Below, one piece after another: positions 11,131-21,586 of a stretch of 64,000 nucleotides of DNA (within the stretch, counting starts at the first letter, position 1; every line of letters starts with the position of its first letter). The translations under genes and the position numbers were made by a program. This DNA is from Cornus controversa (taxonomy: Eukaryota > Streptophyta > Magnoliopsida > Cornales > Cornaceae). The notes under the pieces were generated by a model, which saw nothing but the letters and a program-made list of their open reading frames with translations, was not told the DNA's origin and searched no databases. Location: the NCBI GenBank assembly GCA_026545225.1, contig CM048849.1:45904336-45968335 (forward strand), read 5' to 3'.

Positions 11131-14100
11131 TTCTGTTACCATAATACTTTTTTTGGGTATAAAAAAGGTTCTTGTGTGGCTGGCTTGTGTCAGTATCATA
11201 TGAGTCACGTGTTCAGAACTAAAATTATTGCTGTAATTCTGGACAACTCAGGGTGTGGTAACACACTTTTGACATTTAGGATAAGTCCAAGGATGCTAGA
11301 CATGCCTATTTCTACCTACATGTCTGAAATAGACATGGTTGCTTTGTACAAGTATCATGCTATTTAGGAAATGGATTAGCACAGAATATGTTATTATATA
11401 TTCTTTAAATGATCTTAACGGTGGAGGAACCTAGTCACTTTGGCCGTACGTGATCTGATTACATTCCTACTTCCTACCCATGTAACCTCTTGAGTTATCC
11501 TTCTAGAGGAATGAATATCTTTTCTTTGTCTTTCTGCAGACAGAAGGGACTGATATGGGAAACCTTTTTGATACCATAACAAAGTGTTCCTATGTGCATG
11601 TTTCTTTGATCCTATTTTACTCTCCTAAAAGTACCAATTATAAACTCAACTCAACAAAACCTTTTTCCGACTACTTAGAGTTGGCTACATGAATCCTATT
11701 TTTCCATTTTGCTCTATCTAAGGTCGTAGTCTCTGTCCAACCACATGTTACCATAGCTTTCCTTACTAACTTTAATCATGTTAATTTTGGCTTTTGAATC
11801 ACATGCTACCATATCTTTCCTTACTAACTTTAACCATGCTAATTTTGGCTTCCCCTTCCTCTAGCATTATTCTCAATGAGTACCATGTCACTTTTTTAAC
11901 TAGTATATTTAGTGGTCTTCTTTGTACATGTCCAAACCATTTTAATCAATTTCCTCACATTTCATCTTAAATAGGTGCTACTTCTACGATTCCAGGAAAG
12001 TATCTTATTCTTCTTTTTATTTTTTTTCCCGGTAGAGAAAGTGTCAATTTCAAGTTCTATTATTTTTCTTGTCTCATCGTACATCCATGCCAACATTTAT
12101 ATTTTCGCCACACCCACTTTACGCATATGTTGTTTCCTAGATGCCCATCATTCCATCCTACGAAGAATGAGTGGCCTAATAGCTCTTTTATAGAACTTCC
12201 CTTTTTAATCTTAGAAGGATACGCCGATCACACAATATATTAGACGCACTCCTCCATTTAATTTGTCTTGCCTTGATTTTGTGATTTAACATCATCTTGA
12301 ATTTCTCCTTGATTCATGACAATTTATTTATTGCCTTCAAATTCAAGGGGCCTTGTATTCTTGTTTTGAATCATTATGGAATGCCCTTCCTCTCCCTTCA
12401 GTCTATTACTTTATTCTTGTTACTTAAAAAAGAAAAAAGAAAAAAAAACACAATTCATATAAACATCCATGGCTTGGCACTTCAAATGTTGCCCATGTCT
12501 ACTTGACTACTGGCAAAGGCTTGTTGACTTATGTATTTTATTCTGAAGCAGGATGCCTTAAGTTTTTCTACCGTCCTGCTGTGGTGGTCAGTATATGCTG
12601 CTTGTTTTTGGTGCCCTAATCAATTTATGATTCTTTTCTGTCAGTAGATTAGAGGTGATACTTCTCACTATGATGCTGTTGCTAATTCGGCGGCATCTGG
12701 AGTACTCTCAGCGGGTCTAAGTTCAGGTTAGTTTATGTATCATCTATTTGTGTTTCTTGTGATCTGATTTTCATCCTTTTTGATGACAATGGAAATAATT
12801 CAAATAAAATTCAGTGATTGCATCTTCTGCCACAATCAGCATTAGATTAACTATGAGTACATTCTACTTGCTATTTATTAGTTTAGCTTTTAAATTAGAT
12901 TGCACAGATATTTGGTCAAACCCATCAAGTGACTCAAAAGTGTATGTATCACAGCTGTTTTTACTATATAAATATTCTCCAAATCTCGGTTATTATTTTT
13001 GATTCACCGGGATAACCATTTTGTCTTTGTTCTGAGAATGAAAGTCTATTTAAAATCTAAATGAAATTCATTCATCCTTAATGATACAAAGGCAGGTGTG
13101 TTACTAATGAATTTAGGGTAAACAACACATCCCATGCTTTAAGAACCAGCATTTTGCTTTATATGGCACTGAATTTGATTGTTTATCTTACATCTTAAAT
13201 GTGTGTTGTGCGATGGAACTTGAATACAATATCTGAAATGTAAAACTTTGTTAGATTTTATGATGAACATTTTTTTTTCCTCTATATGTGTTGGATTGGA
13301 TGTAGAGTACACTAGTCACTGCAAAGGATCAAGTTGCCTTGTTCTTCATTAGGCCAAGAAATCAACCACTCTTAGAGGGGACTTGATGCTTAAGAGTTTC
13401 TACCGACGTATTTATTCTGACTGACATCAGTTATGTAAACATACAACAAGTTTGATTTACAATGTCTTAATTATTTCGGTTGACCAACACATCCTGTGAA
13501 GCCATTCCAGATTGTTAGATGGAAAAACATATTTCACTATGTTGAGGTGAAGGAATAAGAAACCAATGCTTCCTTATTCATGACATAAACAAGAATAGAA
13601 AAAAAAATGCATGGATCCCTGTCAAGTGCTAATAACAACTTATTCTTACATCTAAAATTTGCAAAAGTTCAATCTAGTGTGATATAATCAAGAACAACAT
13701 TGTTAACCATTAAACTAACCTGTTGTATAACACTTCCTTTTTATGTACAGGAAATGGTCTTCTATATTGCTAATTTAAACAGAAAAATAAAGTGGACCTC
13801 AACTGGAGCTCCAATCCTTGCCACCTCTCCCTGCCCCCCTTATGCTCCTCCCTCCCCCATAAAAAAGAAGAAAAATAAAAGAAAAGAAAAACCCACCCAA
13901 TTGAAGACGGAGGCAACTTGATCTTATCAATGGGAGCATGGAACTAAAGGAACATGGTTTTATTGAATCTTAACTCTTTCTCAACCACCCATTTGGAACA
14001 GGTAATAAATAGACAGATAGTTTTGCCCAATAGCTGTCTAAGCAACTACATAACAGTTTATGTAGTTCTGCTCATTTTTTGTTGAAGAAGATAGTTGAAT

Positions 14101-16307
14101 GCTTGTGACTACACTGCTATTTGATTGGTGCTATTCATCTCAAAATAACTTTGTAACACAATTTTATTTTTTAATGATATACAATGGTCAATTTATGTTA
14201 GCAAATGGGGAGTCCAAGAATTTAGCGTGTAAGAAGTGCTTGTACATTGTGCCAGTACTATAAATTAAGGGGAGTAATTAATTCTGCGTGAGCATTGATT
14301 AGATTATGTCTCCTGTTCCTTCTACTTTCTACTTTCCGTTCTCGCTTTTACTTCCAGGTGTTTATCCATCCTCTTTATACTAACTGTGGAGTGTTAGCAG
14401 CTAGGCCCACTGCCCTTTCAATTTTTTTAAATGATGGGGAAGAAAGTAATTTTTAATTTTATTTTTCAAGCTGTTGGAATTTTGAGGTGGGAACATTCCC
14501 TAATAGATTATTTCTAGTAAAATAATGATTTGTGTCGTCAATCATAAAAATGAGCTACATTAGCTTCCTTAACGCCCACTCTTCTTTTTTTGGTCATCAT
14601 CATCCAATGTAAAGCAGGTAAGGGCATATATACACTCAACCTGGTCAATGAGGCTCACACCTTCTTGTGATATTTAGAACTATTTGAGATATCCTAAAAG
14701 AACATTGGATTTTCAAACTTCATTGAAGGAAACACTATTTTGAGGTTTTTGTCAACATGTTCTCAGTGCCAGTTAGGGCTAGTAGGCTAATTCTTTTACA
14801 TTTTCTGGCAACAAGATAGGTTGCTCGTTCCAGACTTTACAAGATAGTCCTTCTTTAACTCTGTATTGCATGTATTTACAGGTGCAATTACAATAAATGT
14901 TTAAGGATTATGTACTGTTCTCCATTTATATTGTTCACTTTTGGTGGTCAGTTGCCTCAATTTGAAGGAACAATATATTCTATCACTGGCTCTGTTCTGG
15001 CTGCCAATTTAGCCTTCATCTTGGATTTTTTGTTTTTGACCTTCATTTTGGATTTCCTCAGCTTTTTGTTCGTCTTTATAACTGGCCTATTTGTAGCCAA
15101 CTGTTGATTTCCTTAACTTCAGGTCAATCCATGACTATGATGGGAACTTTGATCCGCCAACCCTCAATATGCTATTATAACTCCTGAATAGATTCTTACA
15201 CTTGTTTTTCCCTTAATAGTATAAAGAAAAAGGAAATCCATTTACTCCTATGCATTGAGACTTCAGAGTAACAAACTTCTGCTATGATCAACTCTCATGA
15301 ACTGCCTCAAAAATAATATTTTAAACATAAACTAGTATTATTTGACAATTGCTGTTTAGGGGCTGTTCATATGGTTGTGAGGAAAAACTATCCTTTTTCT
15401 ATATCACCGTATACATTCTTGTATGCATGCAAGCGTGTTGTTGTGGGTGTGTGCCTGTGCATGTGCCCATGTGATGAGAATGTGAGTGGGGGGAGGGGAC
15501 CCCGGTTGCTTGTGTGTGCATTATGTGTGATTATTTGCTTAGCTGAAATATGGTTATTGTATAATATCCAAATGAAAATCTGGCTGAATTATGATTATCA
15601 TACTATCTTGCAATTGGGAAAAAAAATGGCAATTGTCACACTATTATTCAATTGAAAAAATTCGGCAAACTTGTTAGCTCTTTGAGTGTAATTTATTGGC
15701 TGGAGGGAGACACATCGATTGTTTTTTGGCAGAAGTATCTCACAAGTTAGATGCTCACGTCAATTCAGTATATAGGCAAAACCACGATGTCCATAAATAA
15801 AATCAACGTTGTTGTTCAATATTACATTTGCAACTTGTTGATTACTAATGACATCGTTGCCAATATTTCTCTTTTCTATAGATTGCAGTACCTTTATTAA
15901 CTTCAGAATTGGTTCGTTGGTCCAAATTGAACTTTTTTTCCTTAATGATATTGCAGGAGTTCCTTGCATATTTGGTGTTTTGACCTGCGATAACATGGAG
16001 CAGGTAAATTAATGATATAATTATTTTACTTTGTAGACTGCTTATTCATGTTATATTATTCTACTTAAAATTTGGTGAGTTTTTTAAAATTATTAATTAT
16101 TGGTTACAATCTTTTATTCTCAAGATATCCTATTATTCTTCTTTTCTGCAGTAAAGGAATGCCTCATAAAAAAACACTGTATAGTTATTTTCATATTAGA
16201 TGGCTATGATTTTTTGATGTTTTCTTCATGATAAATTCCAGGCCTTCAATCGAGCTGGCGGTAAATCTGGGAATAAGGGCGCTGAAGCAGCTCTGACAGC
16301 TGTAAGT

Positions 16308-16338
<31 letters not shown>

Positions 16339-17554
16339 TTATATATAATATATATATATATATCTGTGTGTGTGTATTTGATAAGTAACTTGACTCTAGA
16401 TATATTTATCTCAAGACTGAACTCTTCATTGAATAGAAAGATTACATAAATGGTCATAGACCAATGGATTTTTTGTACTGCTACTAAGACTCGGTTTGCA
16501 GAATAGGAACTTTTGATACTTGTGACCACTGGTAGCATTCTAGATCTAGTATGGAGTGCATGTAGTGATCCAAAGCATGCTCCATATGGAATTCCTAAAT
16601 TGCCCCTTGTTTGGATGCTCTGCATAAAAAAAGGTTCACTGTAATATTCTTAAGAATTTCCTATTGAATTGTGGAAAGCATCATTTTTCTCTAAGATAAA
16701 ATGTATTGATGTTTATTGAGTTTCTGTGGTGCATGGGAGACAAGATATCCACTGGGCTAGTCAGTAATGGAAGCATCAATCTGGAATTTCTTGGTTGTAT
16801 AGTGTATTTGTACGTAACTTTCTCAAGTTCTAAAACAGTGGATGGCTCATATGGTGTATTTATCTATTTAAAGTAGTGTATGAACATATTCAATAACTCT
16901 AGTTACTTTTTCCCAGCTGACAGTTATCTTGTGATGTTTTTGGCTCTCGACCTAGGTGAATTTTGGGGTTGCCTTCCCAAATGGATTGATTAATTATATT
17001 TGTAGTTAGCATTTTTTGTTGCTGAGTAATGATTAGTAGGTGTTGACATGTCCTTACAGCTCATAACTGCCTTTTTCTTTCTTTTTTTATTCTTTTATTT
17101 TTCCCCTTTTCTTTCTTTCTGGAAGTTGCCATGCTACCTGTGTCCTTGATGTTGTTTTATGGATCAACTTTGGTTAAATGGTAGTTTTAATACTTATGTT
17201 TGCTTATTTATTTGTGATATAAGGGTTTGAGATTCACCGTCTAATAAGCCATATCTATGGTCTTTTGTGGTTCTTATCTGACTGGCAATTGTGAACCTGA
17301 TTCTGTAAACTCCTGGGTGTTTTTTACTTTCTTTTTATGGACAAAAGACGTTGATTAATTACGTCAAAGTCTTGAACCTCGTAACAGATTAAAAGTTCCT
17401 ATAACCATGTGTAGATAATAGAAAATTATAGAAAAGCTAGATATCATTAGTTAACTTTTTGCTTGAATGGATGATTCAATTTTTCATGGTTATTTTGGCT
17501 CTTTTATTGCAGATTGAGATGGCATCTTTGTTTGAGCACCATCTGAAGTTGTAA
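7383..17554 (+). CDS. RIBH: 6,7-dimethyl-8-ribityllumazine synthase, plastid (eight exons)
   Basis: Catalyses the penultimate step of riboflavin synthesis, condensing ribityl-aminopyrimidinedione with dihydroxybutanone phosphate to lumazine; in plants it acts in plastids. Exons by GT-AG and frame: 7383-7548, 7679-7809, 8367-8462, 10287-10382, 12648-12726, 15957-16003, 16242-16301, 17513-17554, giving 238 residues (the Arabidopsis protein is about 227). Residues 1-60 are a Ser/Thr-rich transit peptide. Family motifs follow in order: [54 protein letters not shown] with catalytic His about residue 170, [15 protein letters not shown], and [20 protein letters not shown]. The start is the first ATG in frame (7383). 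The exon 2 donor is GTCAGT, a weak form, but the only one keeping FAI-VVAR in frame. Intron 4 carries a LINE fragment. The eight exons are all short and fully consistent, so the gene looks functional. Confidence 0.95.
7600..7637. repeat. (TA)n microsatellite in intron 1 of lumazine synthase
   Basis: About 18 TA repeats lie between exon 1 and exon 2, some 40 bp upstream of the acceptor at 7677-7678. Confidence 0.9.
9718..9838. repeat. Two-copy tandem repeat, about 61 bp, in lumazine synthase intron 3
   Basis: The segment containing 'ttttcatccttccctatgt' and 'acatgaactc' followed by 'tattgggtg' is present twice in direct order with a few substitutions; the second copy ends in a GT-rich (GTGGGT)n stretch. 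Confidence 0.75.
11090..11122. repeat. (TA)n microsatellite in lumazine synthase intron 4
   Basis: An uninterrupted AT run of about 32 bp. Confidence 0.9.
11655..12290 (-). mobile_element. RTE-clade LINE, 3' fragment in lumazine synthase intron 4
   Basis: Read on the minus strand, the segment gives decayed pieces typical of the C-terminal part of plant RTE reverse-transcriptase ORFs: CWA-type '[16 protein letters not shown]', '[11 protein letters not shown]', '[13 protein letters not shown]', and the terminal 'THVA/ATP' region where the plus strand reads 'ttggctacatgaatcc'. Several stops and frame changes are present. It lies antisense to the host gene and is a dead 5'-truncated copy. Two more copies of the same kind occur at about 40.5-41.05 kb and 62.7-62.9 kb. 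Confidence 0.8.
16308..16368. repeat. (CT)n(TA)n microsatellite right after exon 7 of lumazine synthase
   Basis: The donor GTAAGT at 16302 is followed directly by a CT run, a TA run and a short GT run. Confidence 0.85.
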
Positions 17555-18100
17555 TAATGTTTGATCAAGTACAATTTAGTCCTTTTCTGCTGTTGCAATT
17601 TTCTTCTCTAAACTGCTGTGGTATCTTTATGGTAAGAGTTTCAAGGAATTGCAAAACGGTGAGGGCATTCAAAACTATTACCAGCTACTCGTTGATTAAT
17701 TGCAAGCTCGGACATCTCCCCCCTGCTGGAACTAGTCAAAAATTGGAAGAGATAATGTTTAATGTATGTTGTACAATCTGTTCTTGTGTGGCACATTTTG
17801 TTTCATATATTTGTCTTCACATTTCAAAATGGTGCAGTGTGCGTGCAACAGATGTCAATTGTAGGTGGTGATAACAGAGGTGGCGTTGCTACTGTTCAGG
17901 AACAAAATAAATTAATAAACATTGGTGGCATTGCTACTGTTCAGGAACAAAATAAATAAATAAACATTGGTGGCATTGCTTTTGGTCGAATAAAGTAGTG
18001 GCTTGGTAGTGGTGATATCTGCTGGTGCAGTGTTCATAACTGGAAATTTAATGAAATATACAACCGGAAATCTGAGCAAAGTATCATGAATAGCACTTGT
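17555..18100 (+). other. Probable 3'UTR of lumazine synthase with a 45-bp tandem repeat
   Basis: Downstream of the TAA at 17552-17554 a 45-bp unit (GGTGGC[A/G]TTGCTACTGTTC... ending AATAAACATT) is present twice (17879-17923 and 17924-17968), with a partial third copy to about 17983. Each full unit carries AATAAA-type signals, and another AATAAA lies near 17989, so several poly(A) sites are possible. The open frame at 17557-17871 is non-coding tail sequence. Confidence 0.55.
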
Positions 18101-18886
18101 TTAAAATTATTTTTCGATAAATAGTTTGGCGCAAAAGGGTATGGGCAAGAGAATATTTTGTTGCTGAGAATTGAACGGAATGCAGTGATGATGAGGTCTC
18201 AGCAATACGCCAATACCTAGACGAGTGTCAAAGTGATTGCACTTTGCATTGCATCCTATGCCTTGTACACAAGTGGTTGCAGCAAGCCTGTGGTGGCTTG
18301 ACAAAGCTTGGGGATGTTTATTCTGTTTCTCTGTGGGCATTTGTGTGTACCTTATTGAAGAGTACCTACTTCTTTTGTCTTTGATATGGCATGGGATTTT
18401 ATTGTTGTCAAGATTGTTTTTGGTGAAAGAGCCTCATGGCATTGAAGCTGTTTTGGGATTACCCTGGTCCCTACCATCTGTTGTATTTCTTCTCCTCCTC
18501 AGCCTTTTCTGCAATTGACAGGCCTTGAGTTTTCATTTTCTACTGGAACTGTGCATGCACTGAAACTTGATAGGAACTTGGTGTGAGAAAGGTTGAAACA
18601 AGAACAGGGTCTAAATGTTGGTTGATTTTACAGTGTCTATTGTGTAGGACATGCAAATCAGAAAATGTAGGACATGATTGGATCTAATTTAAAGGAAGGA
18701 ATAAGGTAGACTTCAAAAGCTAGAACTGAGCACTCAATTAGCTTGGTGAAACAGGAGTGCAATACTTAATTTACTTGGTCATAACAGAGGACATGAATGA
18801 GATTTGAATGATTTTGGTTCCTTGAAATGGGGCAGTCTGGGCTTGGCTAGGTCAGACAAAATTCTACGACCTTGGCAATAAACACA
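18101..18886. other. Intergenic DNA between lumazine synthase and a hAT element
   Basis: Frames at 18107-18340 (minus) and 18237-18518 (plus) overlap on opposite strands and have no recognisable homology. I see no gene. Confidence 0.4.
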
Positions 18887-18894
18887 CTCACACA

Positions 18895-19082
18895 TAGGGA
18901 TGGCAATTTGCCCGGCCCCGTTGGGTACCCGCCCTGCCCCGTTTAAAAGTCGTTTACGAAACTGTTTAAGGAAACGGGGCGGGGATGGAGTTAGGAAAAA
19001 TAACCCGTGCAGGTTTGGGGCGGAGCGGGGTAAGACCCTACCCTGACGGGTACCAGCCCCTCCTCGTCCCGCCCCGTTTAAG

Positions 19083-19115
<33 letters not shown>

Positions 19116-19460
19116 TTATATATATAATATATAAAGGAAATATTCTACGTCACAATACTTGAAATTTATATATACTTTTGAATTTGTGAACTATTCTAGT
19201 TTAAATTTTACAATTTTAATTCCATTTTCACAGTACTTGGAATTTGCACCACTTTTCCTTTGATTTTCACTATATTATGAATTATTATGGACAAGTAAGA
19301 GATTAAGAATTAAGAACACAGTGGTATTGCAATGTTTGAAATTATTTGGTGTATATGTATTTAAGTATCTGATTTATTATTATAAAAAATTTTACATTAA
19401 AAAAAAAAGTATGAACAGGGCGGGGCGGAGAAAATTAAACGGTTTTCGTTGCCATTTCTA
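18895..19460. mobile_element. Non-autonomous hAT-type element, GC-rich subterminal repeats
   Basis: The left end reads TAGGGATGGCAATTTGCCC and the inverted right end TAGAAATGGCAACG. The flanking octamers CTCACACA (18887-18894) and TTCACACA (19461-19468) match at 7 of 8 positions, the 8-bp duplication expected of hAT elements. Near both ends, short GC-rich words (CCCGTTT, AACGGGGCGGGG and relatives) recur in both orientations and stand out from AT-rich surroundings. A (TA)n(CA)n microsatellite lies inside at about 19084-19115. There is no coding region. It appears to have landed in a SINE-like or tRNA-derived stretch, as the right flank carries the inverted B-box-like word GGGACTTGAACC. Confidence 0.8.
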
Positions 19461-19468
19461 TTCACACA

Positions 19469-20347
19469 CCCACGCTGCCCCTATGGGACTTGAACCTCTA
19501 ACCTTTTACTTTGAAAGACGAGAAAGTACCAGTAATATTTTACTTTAAAAGGCAAAAAAGTACCAATTGACCATAATCTCTCGTGCTTTACAAAGGTTAG
19601 ATCCAAATCCAATAATAACTTAATTACATGACTTCAAAGTCACCATTTGGATTTGATTCAACAGTGCCTTAACTGTTGGGAATATCAGATCAGAATTAAA
19701 CTACATATATTGTATGTTCTCTTTTTATAAACAGACTTCTTTGTAACGCTATTTAGAAAAGCTTGAGTCTTGGCAAAAACTATATGTTTTCAAAATCTAT
19801 TTTCATACAGATAAATAAAACTGCATGTGGCCCATGTGGGTATAGAATAAGCGAAGGCTTGTGAATGACCAATAAGTATAGATAGTCCTTGGCAAAAGGG
19901 TATTATTCCTTAAACTATGCTTGCTTTATTATTAACATGTTACACAAGCAAGGACAGAATAGCAGCACTGGGCTTAAAAAGCTAAGACAATGCCTACCTT
20001 CAAAACTACTTCATTCTCAAATGCCAACCCAAGTTCAACCCTCAACCCTATTAAGATTCATTTATACATTTGAAGACCAAACTGCCCCTGTTCCCTCTGG
20101 TAATGTATCTTCTCTGAAAAACACAAGGAAAGAAGAAAAAATGTATGGAAACTCTCATTTTCCAACCATGCACTTGCTCAGAAAAATGCAGGAATAGTCA
20201 AAATGATTAAATTAATGGTTATTATTATGTTGCAAAAGTTTACAACAATACTGGAACATTTGTAAATTGAACAAGCCATCTGTTGTATGGCCTTGATTTC
20301 CGGATGATGATGCACTTTAATTTCTGGGTAACAGAGAGAACAAGAAA
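19469..20347. other. Intergenic DNA, SINE-like start, no gene
   Basis: The first 60 bp contain GGGACTTGAACCTCTAACC, which reads in reverse as a tRNA B-box (GGTTCAAGTCCC), as in plant SINEs. No A box or tail was delimited. The frame at 19889-20197 has no recognised homology. Confidence 0.35.
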
Positions 20348-21172
20348 GGGAAAATGACTGATAAGTCCTATAGAATTTTCAAAAAGACAAAGAAGTCCTA
20401 CTTTTAAACACTAAAGATAAATAAGTCTTTCTTTTAAAAAATATTTCCAATTAAGTTCAAATTTTATAAATAATTAACTTTTTTTTCCAGTATTGCCATT
20501 TATTTCTCAATTTTCATTAGTGCCTTTTTTTCCACACTAAAATACAAATTTTCTCTCTACTATCTATTTAAAAAAATATTAATTGTTACCAAAATTAATA
20601 ATCCTAAAATATTTAAAAAATTATATCAAATTCACTTTCCGTAAATACTCACAACATGTTAAAATACAATGAAATACTTTTCATTCATTACATTTATGAA
20701 TAATAAATGATTTTTATATTGTTTTCGAATTTTATATTTAATATTGCTTAAAAAAACTCAATAATAAAAAATAAATCTCTATGAATTTAAGACAATGTTA
20801 TCTAAAAATATTATCAAATTATCTTAATAAATCGAATATAATGTGAATTTGAAATAAAACTTTTTTCTTAAATTATTTATTTTCAATAAAGTTTTTAGCA
20901 AAATAGTTTGGAGAAAATTAGTTAGGCAACATACGTGATATATGAAAAGGGTAAAAGAGAAATTGTGCTAGTTATAAATTTTGTCGGAATTTTTTATGAA
21001 AAGTAAGACTTCATTGTCTGATGAACTTTTTTTTTAAGACTTATTTGTCTTTGTGAAAATTTTATAGGACTTATTTGTTTTTAGAGTTTAGGATTTCTTT
21101 ATTTTTATGAAAATTTTATAGAACTTATTTTATCTTCAGAGTTTAAAAGCAGGACTTATTAGTAATTTTTCC
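20348..21172. mobile_element. Mutator-like fold-back MITE with long inverted arms
   Basis: The left arm GGGAAAATGACTGATAAG is inverted at the right end (CTTATTAGTAATTTTTCC), and similarity between the arms continues for over 100 bp with words such as AATAAGTCC, GACAAA and AATTTTATAGGACTT repeated. The flanking nonamers AACAAGAAA (20339-20347) and AACAAAAAA (21173-21181) match at 8 of 9 positions, as for Mutator-like elements, although the site is A-rich. The centre is AT-rich and non-coding. Confidence 0.65.
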
Positions 21173-21586
21173 AACAAAAAAAAAAATGCATCTGAAACAA
21201 AAGAAAAAGGTTAGAAGAAACTTAGAATCAAAGCTAAACACAAGTAACACAAAAGAAGATATCGAGACACATAATATATATGTGTATGTGTATTAGCTCA
21301 ACTTTACACGACAAATCTATGTCTTATATGCAAAGCATGATGGATGAGTGTAGACAAGTAGCATAGCAATTGGTAAATAGGATGATTCTACACACCATAA
21401 CTATGGAAGGAAGGTCCCCTCTGTAGTATCCATGAGGAAGAAGAAAGCTAAATATTCTCTTCTTAATCACTCTCTTAAATACCTACCTACACCACTAAAC
21501 ATGGAGTGAATTGAATCAAATGTCATTAGAAGATCTAAAAATATAACAAAGAGAAACTATATCTCATTATCTTTCTCTCTCTTGTC
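21173..21586. other. Upstream region of the APS2-like gene
   Basis: Holds the presumed promoter and 5'UTR of the next gene. A CT-rich stretch (about 21565-21585) precedes the ATG. No distinct regulatory site can be assigned. Confidence 0.4.

Noticed and set aside
17557-17871. 104-codon frame after lumazine synthase
   Set aside because: Lies directly after the stop in the 3'UTR, with no recognised homology.
19475-19520. tRNA-derived SINE (B-box-like GGTTCAAGTCCC in reverse)
   Set aside because: No A box, tail or target duplication found, so only mentioned as SINE-like.
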